This document shows, piece by piece, positions 8,835 to 15,692 of a stretch of 64,000 bases of DNA. Under the pieces are notes generated by a model. The model was not told the origin of the DNA and ran no database searches. It worked only from the letters and a program-made list of their open reading frames with translations. Source of the DNA: Bdellovibrio sp. SKB1291214 (GTDB lineage Bacteria; Bdellovibrionota; Bdellovibrionia; Bdellovibrionales; Bdellovibrionaceae); the NCBI RefSeq assembly GCF_002209355.2, contig NZ_CP106855.1, forward strand, positions 3,534,001 to 3,598,000. Direction: 5' to 3'. Position 1 is the first letter of the stretch. The number at the start of each line of letters is the position of its first letter. Both the position numbers and the translations under genes were made by a program.

Positions 8835-10583
8835 ATGTCGGTTGAGGTTTCAAATACAGATAAAGTATGGCTGATTAAATCCTCAACCAGGATTTTAGGG
8901 CCCTTTTCTGTAGACGAAGTTGCGATCCTTTTAAAATCTCGCCAAGTTTCAATTATCGATGAAATCCGTCTTCCTTCGGGCCGATGGAGTTATATTCGTG
9001 AAAACCAACGTTTTATGGACATCGTTCGTGCCATTCGTGAAGAGCAAGACAACTCTCCCGAAAACACGATGACTCAATCGATACCCCATAATACGAATTT
9101 CACTAAAACAGAACCTACGGGTGATTCCTACGAACAAACTATTACCCCGACACCGACAATGCCTCCTCAAATGAAGGATGTTTCAGCGGCTTCAGAAAGA
9201 CCTGTGAACAGATCTTCGATTCCAGCTGCGGGGGTTAGCTATGGAACGTCCAATGATGCCCGTGTGCAAGATAAAATTCGTCAGCAGTCTAATGTCCTTC
9301 GTTGGGGCGTGATTGGCCTGGCTGCGATTGCGGTGGTTGCTATTTACGTAACTCTTGGAAACCGAGATGCTGCTCACTCTGGAAATTATGACGAGCTAAT
9401 CTCTCGCGCGATTCGATATAAAAGTGTAGGCCTTTACGAGAAATCTTTGGCTTCTTACAAAGCCGCCGCTTCCATGAAGGAGCCTGATTTGGATACTCAA
9501 ATCCAAATGGCTCCAGTAATGATTTCTGAAGATCGCCAAACTTTGCAGGGACGTCGAATTTTAGAAAAAGCCATTGTCCAAGAAAGTCGTCAGCGTTCTG
9601 AATTAGTCGATGCTTATTTAGGTATCGCTGTTTCCTATATGATGGACGGCGACCTTAAAGAGGCCGAAAATACTTTGCAAAAAGCGATCGGTCACGAGCC
9701 CTTTAACATAGCAGCTCGTTTAAACTTGGCTATCGTTGAAATGAAAAAAGGGAACTATAAAGAGGCCATGCACAAGTTCGAGCATGTGTTGTCAAAAGAA
9801 CCTTACAATGTGATGGCGTTGTATGGTCGCTCGATGGCGGCTATGGAAGTGGCCAAGCATTCTTCTGATCTTGGATTTTTAAAACCGTTGGTTTCTGATC
9901 TGCAAACCGCTTTGACTAAAACTCATTTGTTGCGTCAGGAACTGAGCCTCTTCATGATCTATGCCTATAATTTGCTAGGTGATGTCGATGCGATGAACCA
10001 AGCAATCGTGAAGTTTTTAAGTGAGCCACCCGCGACATCAACATTGTACACTCATTCGTTGAGCGTTGATTGGCGCTTTACTCAGTGGGATTACTTGGAA
10101 AAATACTGCGCTGAAGTTTACAGCAAAAGCGTTCCATCGGCAGAACTAAAAGCCGTTCGTGCATCGTGTTTGATGGAAGTCAATCGCGACACAGATGCAG
10201 ACAAATTATTGCGTGAAGCAGTGACGGAAGGCCCAAGAGATCCTTATGTTCTGGTTGCACAGGCTGCTTATTTGAAAAAGACGGGCCGTGCGCCAGAAGC
10301 TTTAGCCGTATTGAAAATGCCTGAACTTATGACCTTGCCAGTTCGGGATCGTATGATGGGTGATATTTGTGTCACGACTCACGACGTGAATTGTGCGCAA
10401 ACGGCCTTCACAAAATTGTACGAAAGAAATAACACAAGCGCCCCGGCACTTTATGGTTTGGCGTGGGTGGTAATAAAACGTAAAGATCGCAATGCCGCTT
10501 ATAATTATGTCCGGGCGGGCCTGCAATCAGAACCCACTTTCATACCTCTGTTAGAGATGAGGGACCAACTGGAGGCTGATTAA
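8835..10583 (+). CDS. GYF_2 domain, membrane segment and TPR repeat protein
   Basis: Residues about 9-65 form a GYF_2-like domain (VWLIKSSTRILGPFSVDEV, then SGRWSYIRE). A Pro/Thr-rich linker leads to one membrane segment near 154-176. The remaining 400 residues are helical TPR-type repeats (for instance YKEAMHKFEHVLSKEPYNVMALYG), probably periplasmic. GYF_2 domains occur in gliding-motility and trafficking proteins of delta-type bacteria, so a protein-interaction role is inferred, not shown. The gene starts three bases after the MCE gene stop and overlaps the lipoprotein gene by one base, which ties it to the envelope operon. Confidence 0.8.
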   Translation: MSVEVSNTDKVWLIKSSTRILGPFSVDEVAILLKSRQVSIIDEIRLPSGRWSYIRENQRFMDIVRAIREEQDNSPENTMTQSIPHNTNFTKTEPTGDSYEQTITPTPTMPPQMKDVSAASERPVNRSSIPAAGVSYGTSNDARVQDKIRQQSNVLRWGVIGLAAIAVVAIYVTLGNRDAAHSGNYDELISRAIRYKSVGLYEKSLASYKAAASMKEPDLDTQIQMAPVMISEDRQTLQGRRILEKAIVQESRQRSELVDAYLGIAVSYMMDGDLKEAENTLQKAIGHEPFNIAARLNLAIVEMKKGNYKEAMHKFEHVLSKEPYNVMALYGRSMAAMEVAKHSSDLGFLKPLVSDLQTALTKTHLLRQELSLFMIYAYNLLGDVDAMNQAIVKFLSEPPATSTLYTHSLSVDWRFTQWDYLEKYCAEVYSKSVPSAELKAVRASCLMEVNRDTDADKLLREAVTEGPRDPYVLVAQAAYLKKTGRAPEALAVLKMPELMTLPVRDRMMGDICVTTHDVNCAQTAFTKLYERNNTSAPALYGLAWVVIKRKDRNAAYNYVRAGLQSEPTFIPLLEMRDQLEAD

Positions 10584-11308
10584 TGAATCAGCCTTTTGTG
10601 CTTTTCATCCTGAGTGGCTTATTAGTTTTGAGCGGTTGTTCAAAAGATCCGGGCTATCATCGCGAAGAATATAAAACGATTAAATTCGAAGATGTTCCTC
10701 CTGATTTGAAAATTCCCACAAAGGCGTGGGAGTTGCTTTCTTTCAAAGAGATCGCGGCACACAGTGATGAGCACGGAGAGAAAAAAGAAGGCAGCGGTGA
10801 GGGCGGTCACGGCGGTGGCGGCGAAGGCGGCGAGAAAAAAGGTGGGGCAAAGGAAATCGTATTTTCCGATGTAACCGTTTTCTTGGTTGATAAAAATCCC
10901 GGCATCTTAAAACAAGAAGCTTTGAAATTCGAACTGCCTCGTGGTGGTGGCGAAATCAACCTCTCTGAATATTTGAGTGAACGTCAGGGTTCATTTTACG
11001 TCGGCTTTGAATTTCCAGCTTTTACCGAGGCCAAGCAGTCAAAGGTTCTTTTCGTCAGCCGGGCACGCAAACGTCGCTTGGGCGAATCCGTGTACGGAGC
11101 TGGATGCAATCAAGTTTTAGATATCACAACGAAGTTCAACCTAGCGATGCAAAAGGAAGGCCTTAAGGTCAATACAACTCGCGAAAGGCACTTAAGCGTG
11201 TTGGGTGGAACGTTCTTGTTTTCAGCCGAAAAAGGCGACACGATTTACGTGGCACAAGTTTCCTTCGTAGATCCAGAGCACAAAAACCTTTTCTGTGAGG
11301 CGCCCTGA
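10583..11308 (+). CDS. Lipoprotein with Gly/His/Glu-rich loop, function unknown
   Basis: The N-terminus has a lipoprotein signal peptide ending LVLSGC, so the lipidated Cys is residue 19. Residues about 60-92 form a low-complexity segment rich in Gly, Glu, Lys and His that could be a flexible linker or bind metal. The rest has no domain I recognise; it contains one Cys pair-like set (C near 174 and 238). Overlaps of one base on both sides (TAATG and TGATG) couple it to the TPR gene upstream and to the nuclease gene downstream. Confidence 0.8.
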   Translation: MNQPFVLFILSGLLVLSGCSKDPGYHREEYKTIKFEDVPPDLKIPTKAWELLSFKEIAAHSDEHGEKKEGSGEGGHGGGGEGGEKKGGAKEIVFSDVTVFLVDKNPGILKQEALKFELPRGGGEINLSEYLSERQGSFYVGFEFPAFTEAKQSKVLFVSRARKRRLGESVYGAGCNQVLDITTKFNLAMQKEGLKVNTTRERHLSVLGGTFLFSAEKGDTIYVAQVSFVDPEHKNLFCEAP

Positions 11309-12270
11309 TGGATAAAAAAACGATTCAGAGTCTGCAAGACAAGGACCCTGTCGATTCTCTTTTCTTAGTAAAAGAAAAAACGGTGGGCATCGGTAAGAAC
11401 GGCCGTGCATTTATGGGCCTGCAATTAGGGGATGCCACAGGAACAATCGACGCTCGTCTGTGGGACCGCGTGGAAGAGTTATCTCGTCAGTTCGAAACTG
11501 GCGACATTCTTAAAATCAAAGGTCAGATTCAGTTGTTTCAAAATCGCAAGCAATTGGTGATTCATCGTCTTGAAAAGGTCGACAGTTCCACTGTGAACTT
11601 CGAAGACTTTATTCCTAAGGCATCCCAAGACACTGAGGACATGTTTGCACAACTCATTCACTTGGTGCGCAGCATGCGCAATGATCACTTAAAGCAATTG
11701 GTTTTAGACACTTTGGAAGATCCAGAAATCCGCCCCCGCGTTTTGCGTGCTCCGGCCGCAAAATCCATTCACCACGCGTGGGTGGGAGGATTGCTGGAAC
11801 ACATTCTTTCAATATGCAAAATCATGGATTTCATGGGAACGCATTACCCGTTCTTGAATCGTGATTTGTTGCTTTTCGGTGCCATATTTCATGATATCGG
11901 AAAAATTTGGGAGCTTTCTTATGATAACGGAGTCTCCTATACGGATCGCGGTCGTCTCTTGGGACATATGCAGATTGCCTGTGAATTAATAGATAAAAAA
12001 TCTGCTCGCATCCTGGGATTTAGTGAAGAGTTGCGGGATATTTGTAAGCATATAATCTTGAGTCATCATGGTAAGTTGGAGTACGGTTCTCCCAAGCGTC
12101 CAAAGTTTTTGGAAGCAATGTTGATCGCGATGGTTGATGATCTTGACAGTAAAGTCGCGACTTTGAAAACCATTATCGATGGAGAGCGCGCCTCTGGCGA
12201 AAAGTGGTCTCGTTATAACGAGCTTTTTGATCGCTATTTCCTGCTTGATGATTTGAATGAGAAATATTGA
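11308..12270 (+). CDS. YhaM-like 3'-5' exoribonuclease (OB fold plus HD domain)
   Basis: An OB-fold nucleic-acid-binding domain occupies about residues 18-95 ([17 protein letters not shown] is typical). An HD phosphohydrolase domain follows, with the metal-binding pair at His195-Asp196 in FHDIGK and conserved [11 protein letters not shown] and [12 protein letters not shown] motifs. This architecture and the length of 320 residues match the YhaM/CbfI family of RNA-degrading enzymes of Firmicutes and delta-type bacteria. The start overlaps the lipoprotein stop, and the stop overlaps the next ATG. Confidence 0.88.
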   Translation: MDKKTIQSLQDKDPVDSLFLVKEKTVGIGKNGRAFMGLQLGDATGTIDARLWDRVEELSRQFETGDILKIKGQIQLFQNRKQLVIHRLEKVDSSTVNFEDFIPKASQDTEDMFAQLIHLVRSMRNDHLKQLVLDTLEDPEIRPRVLRAPAAKSIHHAWVGGLLEHILSICKIMDFMGTHYPFLNRDLLLFGAIFHDIGKIWELSYDNGVSYTDRGRLLGHMQIACELIDKKSARILGFSEELRDICKHIILSHHGKLEYGSPKRPKFLEAMLIAMVDDLDSKVATLKTIIDGERASGEKWSRYNELFDRYFLLDDLNEKY

Positions 12271-12791
12271 TGTTTGATTTATGGAAGCGCTTTAAATCTT
12301 TATTAGACACCTACAAAGCTTACGATCCAGCGGCGAAATCGTTATGGGAAATCGCTTTGTTGTATCCGGGACCTAAGGCGTTGGTGATGCATCGTTTGGC
12401 GCATGTTTTATACAAGGCTCATTTCTATTTTCTGGCGCGCTTGGTGGCCGAGCTTTCACGATGGATGACCGGTATCGAAATTCACCCGGGCGCGACGTTG
12501 GGACATCGTTTGGTTATCGATCATGGTTTTGGCGTTGTAATCGGTGAAACGGCGATCGTCGGCGATGACTGCATTATCTTTCATGGTGTCACGTTAGGTG
12601 GCATTAAATTCGATCCCGTGAAACGCCATCCTACAGTGGGTAACAAAGTGATGATTGGAACGGGAGCAAAAATCCTGGGACCTATCAACATTGGTGACGG
12701 TGCCATGATTGGTGCAAATTCCGTGGTGGTCAAAGATGTTCCAGCTGGTGCCACGATGGTTGCACCTCTTGCAGGTCAGTTAAAGTCCTAA
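12270..12791 (+). CDS. cysE: Serine O-acetyltransferase
   Basis: This enzyme acetylates L-serine with acetyl-CoA as the first step of cysteine synthesis. The left-handed beta-helix is shown by [24 protein letters not shown] and [25 protein letters not shown], which I cite only as motifs of the hexapeptide family; the catalytic His-Asp region is IDHGFG. At 173 residues it is the short EpsC-like type without the long N-terminal helical extension of E. coli CysE. I used ATG at 12270, which overlaps the upstream TGA, rather than TTG three bases earlier. Confidence 0.92.
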   Translation: MFDLWKRFKSLLDTYKAYDPAAKSLWEIALLYPGPKALVMHRLAHVLYKAHFYFLARLVAELSRWMTGIEIHPGATLGHRLVIDHGFGVVIGETAIVGDDCIIFHGVTLGGIKFDPVKRHPTVGNKVMIGTGAKILGPINIGDGAMIGANSVVVKDVPAGATMVAPLAGQLKS

Positions 12792-12810
12792 GCGCCAACA
12801 AGGAGTTCGA

Positions 12811-13269
12811 ATGAGATCATTGGAATCCTGGTTTTCAGAATACAGCGAGAGTCATCAAAACCGAAAAAACAAAATCATTCATAAAATCTGCGTTCCCCTG
12901 ATCTTCTTTACAGTCGTGGGTTTGCTGCTGCAGATCCCAGTTCAGATGGGACCAGTCCGTTTGGGAGAGGCGTTTATCGCCTTGGCATTAGGATGGTACT
13001 CAACTCTGGGGCCTAAACCGTTCGTGATTATGATCGGGCAGTTGGTAATCTGCTATGTCTTGTTGTACTTGCTGGGTATGGCTCTTCACCCGCAGTGGCC
13101 TTGGCTGATCGGCCTTTTCGTAGTGGCTTGGATTGGACAGTTTTATGGTCACCAGCTTGAGGGCAAGCGGCCTTCATTTCTAAAAGATCTTCAATTCCTG
13201 CTGATAGGACCCTTGTGGGTTTTAAAGGATGTTTTCTTTAAAGAGCAAAAAAAAAGCCCTCCGCTTTAG
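12811..13269 (+). CDS. Mpo1-like (DUF962) membrane protein
   Basis: The protein opens with SEYSESHQNRKNKIIHKICVP and ends with FYGHQLEGKRPSFLKDLQFL, each a hallmark of the DUF962/YGL010w family; the motifs carry the conserved His residues of the fungal Fe(II)-dependent 2-hydroxy fatty acid dioxygenase Mpo1. Three or four hydrophobic segments place it in the membrane. Enzyme activity in bacteria is inferred from the family only. AAGGAG lies at the proper distance before the ATG. Its stop codon lies in the loop of a hairpin at 13256-13276. Confidence 0.85.
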   Translation: MRSLESWFSEYSESHQNRKNKIIHKICVPLIFFTVVGLLLQIPVQMGPVRLGEAFIALALGWYSTLGPKPFVIMIGQLVICYVLLYLLGMALHPQWPWLIGLFVVAWIGQFYGHQLEGKRPSFLKDLQFLLIGPLWVLKDVFFKEQKKSPPL

Positions 13270-13276
13270 GGAGGGC
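13247..13276 (-). terminator. Rho-independent terminator for the small minus-strand gene
   Basis: A 7-bp GC-rich stem (GCCCTCC with GGAGGGC, loop of 7) is followed on the minus strand by nine T residues (A-run at 13247-13255). It begins 13 bases after the stop of the 37-codon gene. On the plus strand only CTTT follows, so the DUF962 gene may use it weakly. Confidence 0.85.
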
Positions 13277-13288
13277 CTTTGAGCCTAC

Positions 13289-13402
13289 TTACCAAGCGGC
13301 AAGGCGGCGGCGACGGTTTTTCTTACGGACCGGAGTAGCAGTACTTGTACTTTCCAGTTGTGTATTGGCCGTAGGAGCCGTTTCTAATTCTACCTGTTTC
13401 AT
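13289..13402 (-). CDS. Small basic protein, 37 residues, unknown
   Basis: An ATG at 13402 is preceded by AAAGGAG nine bases upstream and opens a 37-codon frame beginning MKQVELETAPTAN. The middle is rich in Thr, Ser and Ala, and the C-terminal third is strongly basic, ending RKKNRRRRLAAW. A strong terminator starts just after the stop. Ribosome site, frame and terminator together support a real gene. The Arg/Lys tail suggests nucleic-acid or membrane contact, but no family is recognised. A 15-codon frame (MEEYLNHLGQIGLSD) lies just upstream at 13432-13479 on the same strand and could be a leader peptide; that is weaker. Confidence 0.65.
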   Translation of the reverse strand: MKQVELETAPTANTQLESTSTATPVRKKNRRRRLAAW

Positions 13403-13550
13403 AGCCGAACTCCTTTCGTGCTAGTTTCAGTCACTCAAGCCGATTTGGCCCAAGTGGTTTAGGTACTCCTCCATTGTCTCAGAGCCACAGAGCGTCAAGC
13501 GACATCTTTAATATTAGTTTTCGATCATGAAACCGAAATGCAAATGGCCG

Positions 13551-13572
13551 ACAGCCTATTGCAATAGGCTGT
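13551..13572. repeat. Perfect 22-bp palindrome
   Basis: The half-site ACAGCCTATTG is followed directly by its exact reverse complement CAATAGGCTGT. It lies 22 bases past the stop of the minus-strand gene at 13595-13951 and about 150 bases upstream of the small basic-protein gene. No T-run follows on either strand, so it is not a standard terminator; an operator or mRNA-end hairpin is possible. Confidence 0.7.
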
Positions 13573-13594
13573 GATTCATGGCGTCATATAGGGC

Positions 13595-13951
13595 TTATTT
13601 TACACAGGTGGCTTCACTAAAAACGCGATAATCACCCTTATTTTCGGCAACCGACCACTTTCCTTCTTTGCGAATCAGAATTCGGGGGATGCCCGCCAAA
13701 GAGGACATGGGAACCCAACCTTCTTGGAGATCGGCATCCATGGCGTGTAGCTGTTTTCGGGAGCCGTCCTTATTTTGCTCGATCAGCTCCAGCAAACCCT
13801 GCTGCTTGAGGGCCGAGTTTTCTTGGATGGTGATGCTTTTTAAGTCAGGCTGCTCGATATTTTTGCAGTAGAGAAGCGTCTTGGTCCTGGCTTGCGTTAG
13901 CGCAGGAACCGATAAAATCGATATGACGGTAAGTTTTGTAAGACGCTTCAT
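13595..13951 (-). CDS. Small secreted protein, unknown
   Basis: The 118-residue product begins MKRLTKLTVISILSVPALTQA, a clear Sec signal peptide, so the mature protein of about 97 residues is probably periplasmic. It has two Cys (near 29 and 116) that could form a disulfide. No domain is recognised. It is divergent from rpsD and stands alone. GGAG-like sequence (TGGAGG is on the other strand) is weak, so the start rests on the signal peptide. Confidence 0.7.
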   Translation of the reverse strand: MKRLTKLTVISILSVPALTQARTKTLLYCKNIEQPDLKSITIQENSALKQQGLLELIEQNKDGSRKQLHAMDADLQEGWVPMSSLAGIPRILIRKEGKWSVAENKGDYRVFSEATCVK

Positions 13952-14087
13952 GGAGGTTGCATTAGCAAAGGGTTTGTGGAATGTTGAGTGAAAATCACGA
14001 CATATGGAAATACGACAAGGACTGACGTAATACCGGTGTTGTTAGGTTATACCGCGGCAAAAAAGTATAACATAAGGATTTATAAGT

Positions 14088-14714
14088 ATGAAAAGAACAG
14101 GTAAAGAAGCTCGCTTCAAAAAACAACGTCGTCTTATGACTGAACTACCAGGCTTGGGTAAAGCTGGTGCTTTGGAAAGAAGACCATATCCTCCAGGTCA
14201 ACACGGTCAACGCCGTCGTAAGTACTCTGAGTTCGGTTTGCAACTTGAAGAAAAACAAAAAGTTCGCATCCACTACGGACTACGTGAAGAGCAATTCCGC
14301 CGTATCATCGGTAAAGCTCAAAAATCTTCTAACACGAACTGGGTTGAGTCTTTGGTAAACCTTTTGGAAAAACGTTTGGATAACGTTGTATTCCGTCTTG
14401 GTTTTGCACAATCTATCCCTGCAGCAAAACAATTGGTATCTCACGGTAAAGTTTTGTTGAACGGTAAGAAAGTAAACATCGCTTCTCAAATCATCAAAGT
14501 TGGTGACGTAGTTTCTTTGAAACCAGAAGCATACACTAACCAAGTATACATGGCTGCTAAACAAGCTCCTCGTCTTCCACTTCCTTCTTTCATGACTAAA
14601 GAAGAAAAAGGTGGCGTTGAGACTGGCCGCTTGATCGATGAACCAAACATGGAAGCAGTTCCATTCTCATTCGATCCAGGTCTAGTGATCTCTTACTACT
14701 CTCTTCGTGGCTAA
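14088..14714 (+). CDS. rpsD: 30S ribosomal protein S4
   Basis: S4 is a primary 16S rRNA-binding protein of the small subunit. The start MKRTGKEARFKKQRRL, the RRPYPPGQHGQRRRKYSEFG segment and the S4 RNA-binding domain (RLDNVVFRLGFAQSIPAAKQLVSHG) are all present; the length of 208 is normal. No Cys cluster is present, so it is the zinc-independent form. Codon use is strongly biased, as for other highly expressed genes. It stands alone rather than in an rpsM-rpsK-rpoA operon. A TATAAC -10-like element lies at 14066-14071 and AAGG precedes the ATG. Confidence 0.97.
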   Translation: MKRTGKEARFKKQRRLMTELPGLGKAGALERRPYPPGQHGQRRRKYSEFGLQLEEKQKVRIHYGLREEQFRRIIGKAQKSSNTNWVESLVNLLEKRLDNVVFRLGFAQSIPAAKQLVSHGKVLLNGKKVNIASQIIKVGDVVSLKPEAYTNQVYMAAKQAPRLPLPSFMTKEEKGGVETGRLIDEPNMEAVPFSFDPGLVISYYSLRG

Positions 14715-14744
14715 TCCTACGGATCAGAAAAGTAAAATTGAAAA

Positions 14745-14769
14745 GGGAGCTTTCGAGCTCCCTTTTTTT
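14745..14769 (+). terminator. Rho-independent terminator of rpsD
   Basis: A perfect 7-bp stem GGGAGCT/AGCTCCC is closed by a TTCG tetraloop and followed by seven T residues, 30 bases after the rpsD stop. Confidence 0.93.
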
Positions 14770-14791
14770 ATGTCCGAATTGTTCTTCGAAC

Positions 14792-15565
14792 TTAGTGTTG
14801 GGCTTTTTGTTTTTTTGAGTCGTCGTTCTTCGACATTAGAACCACCGCCAAAACCGTTCCGGTCAATACCAAGCCTGTGGCGACAACGCCGTATTTTACC
14901 ACCGCTTCGTCGCGCAGAGTTTTGCTGGATTGGCGCACTCGTCTCATGGTGTTTTCGAATTCAAACTTTCCGATATAATAAATTTCAAAAGGCACAACGT
15001 TGCCAGCTCCATCACGCAGTCCATTTTTAAAGATCGCTTGAGCCATCTCATAAGGGGAGTAGTACTTCGACTTGTTGTCGCCGATATAAAGATCCCCAGC
15101 TTTCGCCATGGCTTCACAGGCGGTCTTAGCGCAACTAATGCCGTAGGTATCATCCATCTTTTTTAAGACATCGTTGTTAAGAGACGTCTTTTTAACTTTG
15201 ATCACGATGCCGGTTTCAAGCTCGGCCATATGATCATGAACGGTGGTTTTCTGACCCAAGAGTGTGCCGTCCACACGAACCTTCCCATTCACCAAATAGG
15301 CGTGACCAAAGGGCGCGATACCCAATAAAAGATCGTCAGTTTTTCCAAGGACTTCTTCGACTGTAAATTCGCGTTTGTCAGTGTGGACGTGACGATAGGT
15401 AATATTCACGCCGGGTGCGGCTTCCGCATATCTTTGCTCAAATTCAGGGAGGTTGTTAAAAACATTTTCGCAGGTGCTTGTGGCGTGGGCCAGGGAGCTG
15501 GAAATGGAAAGAACTCCCACCATGAGCCAAGACGTAAACCTGATGTTCTTTCTCAATACCAACAA
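14792..15565 (-). CDS. Secreted protein, possible permuted papain-like (LRAT/NlpC-type) core
   Basis: The 257-residue product has a signal peptide ending near residue 28 (SLAHA) and a C-terminal hydrophobic helix (about 226-245) followed by a basic tail, so it is probably anchored with its bulk in the periplasm. An order of GHAYLV (His88) before SCAKTAC (Cys145, Cys150) resembles permuted NlpC/P60 or LRAT-like hydrolases, but this is a weak resemblance. The start is TTG at 15565 behind GGGAG; no ATG lies nearby in frame. It sits alone, convergent with rpsD. Confidence 0.65.
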   Translation of the reverse strand: MLVLRKNIRFTSWLMVGVLSISSSLAHATSTCENVFNNLPEFEQRYAEAAPGVNITYRHVHTDKREFTVEEVLGKTDDLLLGIAPFGHAYLVNGKVRVDGTLLGQKTTVHDHMAELETGIVIKVKKTSLNNDVLKKMDDTYGISCAKTACEAMAKAGDLYIGDNKSKYYSPYEMAQAIFKNGLRDGAGNVVPFEIYYIGKFEFENTMRRVRQSSKTLRDEAVVKYGVVATGLVLTGTVLAVVLMSKNDDSKKQKAQH

Positions 15566-15692
15566 GGGGTCTCCCTTTTGCGCATCCCCTGTATAGGCGT
15601 TAGACAGCCGAAGCCCTTCAAATCGAAGGATTTCGCTCTTAGGATTCGCTTAGTTTCTGGTTTTATAGAGAGCAACAGCCGGGCCAAATTTT

